Shown here: one piece after another, positions 50,840 through 59,043 of the stretch | How positions within the stretch are numbered: position 1 is the stretch's first letter | Layout of the letters: every line of letters begins with the position of its first letter | Assembly (NCBI RefSeq): GCF_008327685.1 | Contig: NZ_BDDE01000017.1 | Coordinates: 124,001-188,000 of the forward strand | Source of the DNA: Actinomadura sp. K4S16 | GTDB taxonomy: Bacteria; Actinomycetota; Actinomycetes; Streptosporangiales; Streptosporangiaceae | Length of the DNA: 64,000 nucleotides | Reading direction: 5' to 3' | Translations under genes and position numbers: made by a program | Notes under the pieces: model-generated | Seen by the model: only the letters and a program-made list of their open reading frames with translations | The model's database searches: none | Told to the model about the DNA's origin: nothing

Positions 50840-52876
50840 TCAGCGGGCCGCGGCGCCGACGGTGAGATCGGTGCCGTTCGGCGCGGCCTTCGGCAGCGGG
50901 GCGTCGGCGACGCCGAGGCGGCGCGCGGTGTCCAGGAGGTCCTGGAGGCCGGCGGTGTCCGGGCCGCCCGACTTGATCAGGCGCAGCAGGAGCGCCGAGA
51001 GGGTCAGGTCCCGCACGCCGCCCGTGTCGACCGCGCCGAGCACGCGCGACAGGTCCTCGGTGAAGCTCGCCGAGCCGTCCAGCCACGGACCCGCCACCGC
51101 CCGCGCGACCTCGGAGTTCTGGACGAAGCCGTCCACGCTCTTGCCGAGGGCGACCGACCCGACCAGGCGGTCGAAGAAGACCGAGTCGCCGCCGACGATG
51201 CTGATGTCGGCCTGCTCCAGCCCGGTGGCGAGGACGGTGGCCTGCGCCTCCGCGACCTTCTGCTGCACCTCGATGCCGGCCATCCGGACGTCCTTCTCCG
51301 CCTCCAGGCGCAGCCGGTACTCCTCGTGCTGGCGGGACGCCTCGTCCAGCGCGGCCATTGCCCCGGCCTTCTCGGTCAGCCCCTCGGCCTCGGCCTTCAG
51401 GCTCTCGCGGATCCGGTCGGCCTCGGCCATCGCCTTCTCCCGCGCGACCGCGGCCTCGGCGCGCCCGACCTTCTCGATGGCCTCGGCGTCGCGCTCGCGC
51501 ACCTGGACCTCGGCGAGCCCGGCCGCGGCGGCCTCCGCGCGGAGCCCCTCGGCCAGCCTGATCTTCGCCTGCGCGTCCAGCTCGGCGGTCTCCTGCCGGG
51601 CCTGCGCCAGCGTCAGCTCCTCGCGGGCGCGGTGCGCGGCGGCCGCCTCCGCCGCCTCGGCGGCCTTGATGTCCTTGACCAGGTTCTCCTGCGCCTCCGC
51701 CTCCGCGTGGATGATCACGGACTGGCGGGCGCGCTCGGCCTCCTCGACCGCGCGGAGCCGCTTGATGGCCTCCTCCTGCTCGGCGACCGTCCGCTCCACC
51801 GCGATCCGCTCGCGGACGACGTTCGCGATCTCCCGCTTCTCCGCCTCGACCTCCTTGTCGGCCGCGATGCGGGTCAGCTGCGTCTCGCGCTCGCGGGCGA
51901 TGACCTCCAGCAGGCGGTCCTTCTCGATCCGCTCGCTCTCGATCGCGAGGACCCGCTCCTTGTTCTTCGCCGCGACCGACACCTCGCGGTCCCGGTTCTC
52001 GTTCTGGACGCCGAGCTGCTCGTCGGTGCGCAGGTGCGCGGCCTGCGCCCGCAGCCGCTCCTCGGCCTTGACCCGCTCGATCTCGGCGGCCTCGCGGGCC
52101 CGGACGGTCTCGACCTCGCGCTCCTGCCGCAGCTCGGCGTCCGCCTGCCGGCGCTCCAGCTCCAGGATCGCCTCGCGCGCCTCCACGTTCTGGCGCGTGA
52201 TCTCCTTCTCCTCGTTGCGGGCGTGCTCGTTGGTGCGGACGTGCTCGATCGCGGTCAGCTCGGTGATCTTCCGGATGCCCTGGGCGTCGAGGATGTTCGA
52301 CCTGTCCAGGGAGAGCAGGGGCGTCTGCTCCAGGTGGTCGATGGCGGCGTCCTCGAGGCTGTAGCCGTTCAGGTCCGTCCCGATGACGCGGATGATGTGG
52401 TCGCGGAACTCGTTGCGGCGGGTGTAGAGGTCGGCGAAGTCCAGGTGCTTGCCGACGGTCTTCAGGGCCTCGGAGAACTTGGCGGCGAACAGCTCCTGCA
52501 GCGTCTCCTGGTTGCTGGCGCGCTCGGTGCCGATCGCCTGCGCCACCTTGATCACGTCCTCGACCGTCTTGTTGACGCGGACGAAGAACGTGATGCGGAT
52601 GTCGGCGCGGATGTTGTCCTGGCAGATCAGCCCGTCCCGGCCGGTCCGCTCGATCTCGATCGTCTTGACCGAGATGTCCATGAGCTCGGCGCGGTGCAGG
52701 ACGGGCAGGACGATCGCGCCGGTGAAGGTGACGTCGACCTTCTTGAGCTTGGAGATGATGAGCGCGCGGCCCTGGTCGACCTTGCGGAACAACCGGGTCA
52801 CCATGAGCACGAGGCCGAGGGCGACGAGCAGCGCGAGAGCGAGGAGCACACCGGCTCCTATCGTGATGGTGTCCAT
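50840..52876 (-). CDS. Flotillin-family protein (YqiK-like)
   Basis: A 678-residue membrane scaffold. One N-terminal helix (ITIGAGVLLALALLVALGLV), an SPFH/Band-7 domain at about 30-200 (KLKKVDVTFTGAIVLPVLHR, IEIERTGRDGLICQDNIRAD), then about 350 residues of Ala/Glu/Arg coiled coil (AEIERVKAEERLRAQAAHLR) and a C-terminal region ending LPKAAPNGTDLTVGAAAR. Flotillins organise membrane microdomains; YqiK pairs with YqiJ. It is followed by the AAA+ ATPase and preceded by the YqiJ-like gene by 59 bases on the same strand. Confidence 0.9.
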   Translation of the reverse strand: MDTITIGAGVLLALALLVALGLVLMVTRLFRKVDQGRALIISKLKKVDVTFTGAIVLPVLHRAELMDISVKTIEIERTGRDGLICQDNIRADIRITFFVRVNKTVEDVIKVAQAIGTERASNQETLQELFAAKFSEALKTVGKHLDFADLYTRRNEFRDHIIRVIGTDLNGYSLEDAAIDHLEQTPLLSLDRSNILDAQGIRKITELTAIEHVRTNEHARNEEKEITRQNVEAREAILELERRQADAELRQEREVETVRAREAAEIERVKAEERLRAQAAHLRTDEQLGVQNENRDREVSVAAKNKERVLAIESERIEKDRLLEVIARERETQLTRIAADKEVEAEKREIANVVRERIAVERTVAEQEEAIKRLRAVEEAERARQSVIIHAEAEAQENLVKDIKAAEAAEAAAAHRAREELTLAQARQETAELDAQAKIRLAEGLRAEAAAAGLAEVQVRERDAEAIEKVGRAEAAVAREKAMAEADRIRESLKAEAEGLTEKAGAMAALDEASRQHEEYRLRLEAEKDVRMAGIEVQQKVAEAQATVLATGLEQADISIVGGDSVFFDRLVGSVALGKSVDGFVQNSEVARAVAGPWLDGSASFTEDLSRVLGAVDTGGVRDLTLSALLLRLIKSGGPDTAGLQDLLDTARRLGVADAPLPKAAPNGTDLTVGAAAR

Positions 52877-52935
52877 CGAGATCCCTGTCTGCCAGAGGGG
52901 ATGAGAACGCGGGGGGCCGGGCGGGGCCGGGAGTC

Positions 52936-53595
52936 CTAGCGGGGGCCGGGAGCCGTGTCGTACGGCATGACCCAGAAGAAGCGGCCGTCCGGATCGATAT
53001 CGAAGATCAGTGCGGTGCTGCCGGTGGTGAGGCCGGTGCCGGCCGCGGCGCCCGCCACGGGCACGTCCATGGCGTGCTGCCGCACCTGGACGATCGCGGA
53101 CGAACCGTCCGGGGCGGTGACCTCCGCCTGGCCGAAGTCCGGCCCGACCTGCCCGGTGCGGATGACGCACGGCAGGCCGACGAAGTCGCGCAGCGACGCC
53201 TCGGCCCGGCCCTGGAAGACGCGCCGCAGCGGCAGGACCGCCGCCCGCGTCCCGATCCAGGCGACGACCAAGGCGAAGGGCAGGACGAGCGCCCGGAGGA
53301 CGGCGCCGTCCAGCAGCGCCGAACCGGCCAGGCTGACGAACCAGGCAAGGCCGACGAGCACCGACAGCACGACCGTGGCCGGGACCCCGCCCAGCCCGAG
53401 CGGTGCGAGGTGCTCGGCCGCGAACCCGTCCTCGGCGCCGGCGCCGGCCCCCGTGTCGGCATCGGCGCCGGCGCCGAGGAAGTCCACTCCGAGGCCGCCG
53501 AGCAGGACGAGCGTCCAGTACCCGGCCACGACCAGGAGAGAGAAACTGAAAAGCGCGGTCGGAAAACCGAGCGCGACATCGACGAATTCGCCCAT
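52936..53595 (-). CDS. YqiJ-like membrane protein with C-terminal OB-fold
   Basis: A 219-residue protein with three membrane helices (FPTALFSFSLLVVAGYWTLV near 10-30, ATVVLSVLVGLAWFVSLAG, VLRALVLPFALVVAWIG) and a C-terminal soluble domain of about 90 residues (SLRDFVGLPCVIRTGQVGPDFGQAEVT), the NfeD/YqiJ OB-fold. YqiJ/NfeD proteins partner flotillins. A 25-residue Ala/Gly/Asp-rich loop follows the first helix. Start MGEFVDVAL was preferred to a Met ten codons earlier because family proteins begin here. Confidence 0.85.
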   Translation of the reverse strand: MGEFVDVALGFPTALFSFSLLVVAGYWTLVLLGGLGVDFLGAGADADTGAGAGAEDGFAAEHLAPLGLGGVPATVVLSVLVGLAWFVSLAGSALLDGAVLRALVLPFALVVAWIGTRAAVLPLRRVFQGRAEASLRDFVGLPCVIRTGQVGPDFGQAEVTAPDGSSAIVQVRQHAMDVPVAGAAAGTGLTTGSTALIFDIDPDGRFFWVMPYDTAPGPR

Positions 53596-53700
53596 TGAAT
53601 GCACGCTTCCGCATCGAGACGGCATGAACTGCGGAAGGGCGCACCGCTACGGCCGCCCGACCGTGAGGAAAGGCTTCGTCAAGCGAAGAAGGGGACCAGC

Positions 53701-53817
53701 TCAGCTATCCAGGAAGGCGTGCGCCCAGAACACCCGGAAGAAGACGGGGGGCGCGTCGCGGCTCGGAGCGCCTTTGCGCCGCGGAGCCGGCGGGACGAGA
53801 AAGTGCCGGGGAGTCAT
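53701..53817 (-). CDS. 38-residue small protein with strong ribosome binding site
   Basis: A short frame beginning MTPRHFLVPPAPRRKGAPSR and ending FFRVFWAHAFLDS. AGGAGGGT stands four bases before the ATG, the best such site in this region. Pro/Arg-rich first half, aromatic second half. It lies upstream of the YqiJ-like gene on the same strand, 106 bases away, and could be a leader peptide or a small secreted or membrane-active peptide. Without it, 53596-54007 would be a 412-base gap; 53818-54007 is relatively AT-rich, contains likely promoters (aactcatttg, aaccgttt-like words) and no gene. Confidence 0.45.
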   Translation of the reverse strand: MTPRHFLVPPAPRRKGAPSRDAPPVFFRVFWAHAFLDS

Positions 53818-54007
53818 AGACCCTCCTGATCGGAGACGTATCCTGTCTCGCCGACCAGGCTTCCCGGCACACCGAGAGACACTTTAACTCATTTGCCGGG
53901 CTAACGGAAGCCTTTTACCCCGAACTCGGGCATCGCGCCCGTCCGTCGGCGGGGAAACCCGTTAATGGCGGCCGACCCCGGACACCGTTTCCCGTAAACC
54001 CCGGCCG

Positions 54008-54679
54008 CTATTTGCTACAAGTGTCGTAGACCGGGACGGCCCCCTCGCGCCGGGGCGGGCGCGGGAGGACGAGGATGCGGCCGAGGCAGGCCAGGAGCAG
54101 GCCGAGCGCCCAGCCCGCGACGGCGTCGGTCGGCCAGTGGTACCCGAGCGTGACGACGGCGACCGCGACACCCGCCGCCATGGCGTGGGCGGCGGCCGTC
54201 CAGGCGCGGGAGGCGCCCGTCACGGCCGCGATGAACAGCAGGCACGCCGCCGCGTTGGCGGCATGCCCGGACGGATAGGACAGGACGCCGTCGGCGAACA
54301 GCAGGTCGTGGCCGGTGCGCGGCGGGGTCCGGGCCAGCGCGACCTGCGTTCCGCGCACCAGGAGTTCGCTGCCCACCAGCCAGATTCCGGCCTTGACCAG
54401 CAGGGCGGGGCTGCGCCGCCGTCGCGCGGCGACGACGGACGCGATCGCGGCGAGGGAGCCGACGAGCCAGTACTGGCCGCCGTTCACGACCGTCCGCCAC
54501 CAGAGATGCCAGGCGCCGCCGCGCGGTGGCAGCCCGTCGGCGAACATCCGCCCGTCGAGGTGCCGCAGCGGGCCGCCGAGCAGGACGTCCAAGGTCACCG
54601 CCACCGCGACCAGTGCGGCGACCGCCGCGAGCGCGTAGGGCGGCCTGCCGTCTCCCGTTCCGGACGCCTTCACCGGCAT
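54008..54679 (-). CDS. PAP2-family phosphatase
   Basis: A 223-residue membrane phosphatase with five or six helices. The PAP2 motifs are RGTQVALARTPPR (first), SYPSGHAANAAA (second) and GYHWPTDAVAGW (third), so the catalytic His residues are kept. It probably dephosphorylates undecaprenyl pyrophosphate or phosphatidic acid at the outer membrane face. It is divergent from terB and the shared promoter holds a BlaI-type box; a second such box overlaps its stop codon. Confidence 0.9.
   Translation of the reverse strand: MPVKASGTGDGRPPYALAAVAALVAVAVTLDVLLGGPLRHLDGRMFADGLPPRGGAWHLWWRTVVNGGQYWLVGSLAAIASVVAARRRRSPALLVKAGIWLVGSELLVRGTQVALARTPPRTGHDLLFADGVLSYPSGHAANAAACLLFIAAVTGASRAWTAAAHAMAAGVAVAVVTLGYHWPTDAVAGWALGLLLACLGRILVLPRPPRREGAVPVYDTCSK
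54013..54028. promoter_or_regulatory. Second BlaI/MecI-type box at the PAP2 3' end
   Basis: TGCTACA-AG-TGTCGTA matches 14 of 16 bases of the box at 54706-54721 read on the other strand (TGCTACA-AA-TGTAGTA). It overlaps the last codons of the PAP2 gene, so coding constraint may explain part of the match. Confidence 0.35.
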
Positions 54680-54701
54680 GCGGCCGGCACCTCCCCCGAG
54701 T

Positions 54702-54722
54702 CTGCTACTACATTTGTAGCAG
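54702..54722. promoter_or_regulatory. BlaI/MecI-type operator between PAP2 and terB genes
   Basis: TACTACA-TT-TGTAGCA (54706-54721) fits the BlaI/MecI consensus TACTACA-N2-TGTAGTA at all but one base; outer bases extend symmetry to CTGCTAC / GTAGCAG. It is 23 bases before the PAP2 start and 45 before the terB start. TAGGGT at 54729-54734 is a likely -10 for terB. A blaI gene is 1.4 kb away. Confidence 0.65.
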
Positions 54723-54766
54723 TTCGACTAGGGTCGGTGGAGACGGCCGACGAGCGGAGGATGACG

Positions 54767-55222
54767 ATGCCTTTCTGGGACAAGCTGCGCGAGTCAACCC
54801 AGACCATGCAGACGCAGCTGCTCAGTAAGAAGAACGAACTCAAGAGCGGAGCGTTCCGTGACGCGAGCATGGCGATGTGCGCGCTCGTCGCGGCCGCCGA
54901 CGGCAGCGTGGACCCGTCCGAACGGCAGCGCACCGCGTCCCTCATCGCCTCCAACGAGGTGCTGCAGAACTTCCCGGCCGACGACCTGCAGCGGCGGTTC
55001 AACGACTACGTGGCCAAGCTCACCGCCGACTTCGACTTCGGGAAGGTGGCGGTGCTGCAGGACATCGGCAAGACCAAGAAGAGGCCGGCCGAGGCGCGCG
55101 CCGTCATCCAGATCGGCATCGTGATCGGCGGCGCGGACGGGCACTTCGACCAGAGCGAGAAGGCCGCCGTCCGCGAGGCCTGCTTCGCCGTCGGCCTCGA
55201 CCCCGCCGAGTTCGAGCTCTGA
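54767..55222 (+). CDS. TerB-family tellurite resistance protein
   Basis: A 151-residue helical TerB protein, the normal family length. MPFWDKLRESTQTMQTQLLS, FRDASMAMCALVAAADGSVD and a second half-repeat IQIGIVIGGADGHFDQSEKA show the two acidic metal-binding repeats (AADGSVDPSE and GADGHFDQSE). TerB works with TerC at the membrane. The second ATG is used since GGAGG lies six bases upstream; the first ATG would touch it. Divergent from PAP2 under a BlaI-type box. Confidence 0.92.
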   Translation: MPFWDKLRESTQTMQTQLLSKKNELKSGAFRDASMAMCALVAAADGSVDPSERQRTASLIASNEVLQNFPADDLQRRFNDYVAKLTADFDFGKVAVLQDIGKTKKRPAEARAVIQIGIVIGGADGHFDQSEKAAVREACFAVGLDPAEFEL

Positions 55223-55238
55223 GGGGTGGCGCGGCCCG

Positions 55239-56129
55239 TCAGCGGAACGCCAGCACCGACAGCAGGAACGACACGAGGACGTGGTCGAGCTGGAGGGTCG
55301 CGGCGGTCAGCGACCCGGTGACGACGCCGTTGCCCATGAACAGCAGCGGGCCGGTGACCGTGTTCTTGGCCGGGGGCGTGCCCATCAGCGCCTCGACCCG
55401 TTCGACGACCCCGGACTCGGCGAACGCGCTCAGCGGTCCGGGGTCGCGCGGCTGCGCGAGGGCGACCTTGGCGATCGTCCGGGCGACGGCGGCGCGGTCG
55501 CCGGTCGCCTCCGCGGCGTCCTCGTCCGCCCAGCGCTCCGTGGCCAGCCGCAGCCGGGCGGCGAGGGGGCGCAGCGGCGGCAGGACGGCCGAGGCCAGCG
55601 CCCCGGCGGCGAGGTAGCGGTGGTGCCGGTGCCTGAGGTGGGAGCTCTCATGCTCGAAGACGACGTGGAGCTCCTCGGCCGTCAGCTTCCGCAGCAGGCC
55701 CCGGGAGACCAGGACCCCGCCGCGGCGGCCGGGGACCGCGACGGCGATCGGGACCTCGGTGTCGAGCGGCTCGCGGGCGTCCGCCCGCGCGGCGCGGAGC
55801 GCGGCCGCCCCCCGGGCGGCGGCCCTGCCCGCGGCCGCCAGCCCGGCCGCCGACAGCACGGCCGCCGGGATCCCCACCGCGTCCGGGACCGGCCGGTCGT
55901 CTCCGAACAGCGCCCACTCGGGGACGTGCGCCGCGGCGGCCGGCGCCAGCGTCGCCGCGTAGTTGACGGCCACGAAGAAGCCGGTGCCGAGCGCGGCCAC
56001 GCCGGTCAGCGCCCCGGTGGTCGCCAGCAGCCGCGCCGACCAGGACGGGTGGAGCCGCGACGGCGCCTTCGCCAGCACGGCGCTCAGCGTCAGCATGATG
56101 GCGAGGGGCAGGAAGGTGTACCAGTTCAC
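55239..56129 (-). CDS. M56-family membrane metallopeptidase (BlaR1/MecR1-like, no sensor domain)
   Basis: A 296-residue membrane protease. HExxH is His160-Glu161-...-His164 in VFEHESSHLRHRHH; the third ligand Glu is probably in TERWADEDAAEA. Four membrane helices. It has no beta-lactam sensor domain, as in most actinobacterial M56 proteins paired with BlaI. GTG start overlaps the BlaI stop (GTGA), so they form one unit in which the protease would cleave the repressor upon a signal. Confidence 0.92.
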   Translation of the reverse strand: MNWYTFLPLAIMLTLSAVLAKAPSRLHPSWSARLLATTGALTGVAALGTGFFVAVNYAATLAPAAAAHVPEWALFGDDRPVPDAVGIPAAVLSAAGLAAAGRAAARGAAALRAARADAREPLDTEVPIAVAVPGRRGGVLVSRGLLRKLTAEELHVVFEHESSHLRHRHHRYLAAGALASAVLPPLRPLAARLRLATERWADEDAAEATGDRAAVARTIAKVALAQPRDPGPLSAFAESGVVERVEALMGTPPAKNTVTGPLLFMGNGVVTGSLTAATLQLDHVLVSFLLSVLAFR

Positions 56130-56488
56130 CCGCCGGCCTCCGGACGGTCGAGGAACTCGCGCAGCTTGCGCGCCTCCTCGGCGCTGAGCGACCGCGCGAA
56201 CCGGTTCAGCACGTTGCCGGGGTCGCTGGCGTGCCGCAGGTGGTCGCGCATGCGCCCGGCCACCAGCTCGGACTCGTCGACGGCGAGCCGGTACCGGTAG
56301 TGCCGGCCCGTCCGGGTCCGCGAGACCAGCTTCTTCTCGTGGAGCCGGTGCAGGATCGTGTTCACCGTCGTGTAGGCGGGGTCGCCGTCCAGCCGCTCCA
56401 CCAGTTCGGCGGTGCTGGCCGCCCCGCCGAGCCCGGCCAGCGCGGCGAGCACCTCTGCCTCCAACTGCCCGAGCGGCCTGCGCCCCAC
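56126..56488 (-). CDS. BlaI/MecI/CopY-family repressor
   Basis: A 120-residue winged-helix repressor: LGQLEAEVLAALAGLGGAAS, AELVERLDGDPAYTTVNTIL and HRLHEKKLVSRTRTGRHYRY are the DNA-binding part; FARSLSAEEARKLREFLDR is the dimer region. It is co-transcribed with the M56 peptidase. No clear BlaI box stands before its own start, but two are found around the PAP2 gene 1.4-2.5 kb away, so control of the PAP2/terB promoter is proposed. Confidence 0.93.
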   Translation of the reverse strand: MGRRPLGQLEAEVLAALAGLGGAASTAELVERLDGDPAYTTVNTILHRLHEKKLVSRTRTGRHYRYRLAVDESELVAGRMRDHLRHASDPGNVLNRFARSLSAEEARKLREFLDRPEAGG

Positions 56489-56493
56489 CGTCC

Positions 56494-57414
56494 TCAGCCC
56501 CCCTTCCGCAGCACGTCCGGCTCGAGGTAGACGAGCCGGGCGATCGGCACCGCCGCGCGGATGCGGGCCTCGGCATCGTTGATCGCGTCGGCGACCTCCC
56601 GCGCGTCGTCCTGGAGGTCGACGGCGACCTTCGCGGCGACCAGCAGCTCGTCCGGCCCGAGGTGCATGGTGCGCATGTGGATCACGGCGGGGACGTCGCG
56701 GCCCTCCACGATCGCCTGCCTGATCAGCCGCACGTGCTCCGGGGTCGCCGACTCCCCGATGAGCAGGCTCTTGACCTCGGTGGCCAGCACGATCGCGATG
56801 GCCGCCAGCAGCAGGCCGATCGCGGCGGTGCCGATCCCGTCCCAGACGCCGTCACCGGTGACGAGGGTCAGCCCGACGCCCGCGAGCGCGAACACCAGCC
56901 CGATCAGCGCCCCGGTGTCCTCCAGCAGGATGACCGGCAGCTCCGGCGACTTGGAGCGGCGGACGAACTGCACCCAGCCCGCCCGCCCCCTGCTCCGGTT
57001 CGACTCGCGGACCGCGGTGCGCAGCGCCGCCCCTTCCAGGACGATCGCGACCAGCAGGACGGCGATCGGCACCCACTGCCACTCCTCGATCGGGTGCGGA
57101 TCGGCGATCTTGTGCCAGGCCTCGTACAGGGCGAACAACCCGCCCAGGCTGAACAGCACGATCGCCACCAGGAAGGCGTAGATGTAGCGCTCCCGTCCGT
57201 AGCCGAACGGGTGCTCCTCGGTCGCGTCCCGCTCCGCGCGCTTCCCGCCGATCAGCAGCAGCGCCTGGTTGCTGGAGTCGGCGACCGAGTGGATCGCCTC
57301 CGCCAGCATCGACGACGACCCCGTCAGCGCGAACGCCACGAACTTGGTGGCCGCGATGCCCAGGTTCGCACCCAGCGCGGTGACGACGGCCTTGGTACTG
57401 CCTTCGGCGCTCAC
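56494..57414 (-). CDS. Cation diffusion facilitator (CDF) metal transporter
   Basis: A 306-residue CDF with six membrane helices. Metal site motifs are MLAEAIHSVADSSNQ (helix 2, His and Asp) and ILLEDTGALIGLVFAL (helix 5). The C-terminal cytoplasmic domain (VIHMRTMHLGPDELLVAAKV) is normal. The subgroup with HPFGYGRERYIYAFLV resembles Zn2+/Fe2+ exporters of the MMT1/YdfM type. GTG start with ggggag. Five bases before the BlaI gene on the same strand, so co-transcription is likely. Confidence 0.92.
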   Translation of the reverse strand: MSAEGSTKAVVTALGANLGIAATKFVAFALTGSSSMLAEAIHSVADSSNQALLLIGGKRAERDATEEHPFGYGRERYIYAFLVAIVLFSLGGLFALYEAWHKIADPHPIEEWQWVPIAVLLVAIVLEGAALRTAVRESNRSRGRAGWVQFVRRSKSPELPVILLEDTGALIGLVFALAGVGLTLVTGDGVWDGIGTAAIGLLLAAIAIVLATEVKSLLIGESATPEHVRLIRQAIVEGRDVPAVIHMRTMHLGPDELLVAAKVAVDLQDDAREVADAINDAEARIRAAVPIARLVYLEPDVLRKGG

Positions 57415-57627
57415 GGACTCCCCTGTCGTATCCGCACCCCGGAACGTCCGGCTAAGCGTAGGCGGTGATCGCGGGCAGCATGTCCTGAAGGGTTCGCCCC
57501 TGGCCGGGTTCGCCGCCGCGGCGGTGCGGGGATGGCTCTTCGCGCGTCCGCGACCTGGCGATGCGCTCATTAGTGTGGTTCCGGCAGATCCGCGTGGACA
57601 GGACCGCGCTGACCGGAAGGGCTGGGC

Positions 57628-59043
57628 ATGGACGAGTTCGATGTCGTGGTGGTGGGGGCCGGGCCGACCGGGGAGAACCTGGCGGAGCGGGCGCACGCCG
57701 GCGGGCTCAGCGTGGCCGTCGTGGAGAGCGAGCTGGTGGGCGGGGAGTGCTCGTACTGGGCGTGCATGCCCAGCAAGGCGCTGCTGCGCCCGGCCGCCGC
57801 GCTGGCGGACGCGCGGCGGGTGGCCGGCGCACGCGAGGCGGTCGGCGGGACGCTGGACGCGGCGGCGGTCCTCAGCCGCCGGGACGAGTTCACCTCGCAC
57901 TGGAAGGACGACGGCCAGGTCTCCTGGCTGGAGGGGGCCGGGCTCGTCCTGGTGCGCGGCCACGGGCGGCTGGACGGGCCGAAACGCGTCGTGGTGCGGA
58001 CCCGGGACGGCGGGCAGCGGGTGCTGACCGCCCGGCACGCGGTCGCGGTGTGCACGGGTACCCGCGCCGCGCTGCCCGACCTGCCTGGACTGGCCGAGGT
58101 CCGTCCCTGGACCAGCCGCGAGGCGACCGCCTCCGAGCGGGTTCCGCCGCGGCTCGCGGTCGTGGGCGGCGGCGTGGTGGCGTGCGAGATGGCCACGGCC
58201 TGGCGGGCGCTGGGCAGCGAGGTGGTGCAGCTGGTGCGCGGGTCGCGCCTGCTGCCCCGGATGGAGCCGTTCGCGGGAGAGCTGGTGGCCGAGGGCCTGC
58301 GCGCGGCCGGGGTCGACCTGCGCTTCGGCACGTCCGTCACCGCCGCCCGCCGCGACGGAGCGGTGGTGCTCACCCTGGACGGCGGCGAGACGGTGACCGC
58401 GGACGAGGTTTTGTTCGCCACCGGACGGGTCCCCGCGACGGCCGACCTCGGGCTGGAGACGGTCGGGCTGGCCCCGGGCCGGTCGATCGAGGTCGACTCC
58501 ACCGGGCTGGCGGCCGGCGTGTCCGGCGGGTGGCTCTACGCGGCGGGCGACGTCAACGGCCGCGCGCTGCTGACCCACCAGGGCAAGTACCAGGGGCGGA
58601 TCTTCGGGACGGTGATCGCCGACCGCGCCGCCGGACGTCCGCTCGACACCGCCGAGTGGGGGCGCAGCGTGGCGACCGCGGACGAGCGGGCGGTGCCGCA
58701 GGTCGTCTTCACCGATCCCGAGGCCGCGGCCGTCGGGCTCAGCCTGGAGGAGGCGACCCGGGCCGGGCACCGGGTGCGGGCGGTCGACTACGACTTCGGC
58801 GGCGTGGCCGGGGCCTCGCTGTACGCCGACGGCTACCAGGGCCGCGCCCGCGCGGTGGTCGACCTCGACCGCGAGACGCTCCTCGGCGTCACCTTCGTCG
58901 GCGCGGGCGTGGCCGAACTGCTCCACTCGGCCACGGTCGCGGTCGCCGGCGAGGTCCCGATCTCCCGCCTGTGGCACGCCGTCCCGTCCTACCCCACGAT
59001 CAGCGAGATCTGGCTCCGCCTCTTGGAGGCCTATCGCGGCTGA
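57628..59043 (+). CDS. Pyridine nucleotide-disulfide oxidoreductase (mercuric/lipoamide-type, substrate unknown)
   Basis: A 471-residue flavoprotein. FAD motif VVVGAGPTGENLAERA, redox pair C-X4-C in GGECSYWACMPSKALL, NAD motif AVVGGGVVACEMATAW, FAD AAGDVNG, and C-terminal dimer domain. The C-terminal His of lipoamide dehydrogenase (HPTLSE) is Tyr here (SYPTISEIW), as in the soluble transhydrogenase group. So it is not a classical lipoamide dehydrogenase; thiol or quinone reduction is possible. The 3' end overlaps the convergent ABC ATPase gene by 13 bases. Confidence 0.88.
   Translation: MDEFDVVVVGAGPTGENLAERAHAGGLSVAVVESELVGGECSYWACMPSKALLRPAAALADARRVAGAREAVGGTLDAAAVLSRRDEFTSHWKDDGQVSWLEGAGLVLVRGHGRLDGPKRVVVRTRDGGQRVLTARHAVAVCTGTRAALPDLPGLAEVRPWTSREATASERVPPRLAVVGGGVVACEMATAWRALGSEVVQLVRGSRLLPRMEPFAGELVAEGLRAAGVDLRFGTSVTAARRDGAVVLTLDGGETVTADEVLFATGRVPATADLGLETVGLAPGRSIEVDSTGLAAGVSGGWLYAAGDVNGRALLTHQGKYQGRIFGTVIADRAAGRPLDTAEWGRSVATADERAVPQVVFTDPEAAAVGLSLEEATRAGHRVRAVDYDFGGVAGASLYADGYQGRARAVVDLDRETLLGVTFVGAGVAELLHSATVAVAGEVPISRLWHAVPSYPTISEIWLRLLEAYRG

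Noticed and set aside
47160..52364. Open frame of 1734 codons on the plus strand over the ATPase and flotillin genes
   Set aside because: It is the antisense mirror of two well-supported genes; long stop-free antisense frames are normal at this GC content, and the product has no recognisable domain.
59031..59043. Overlap of convergent flavoprotein and ABC ATPase genes as a sign of misannotation
   Set aside because: Both C-termini are normal in length; a 13-base tail-to-tail overlap is common.
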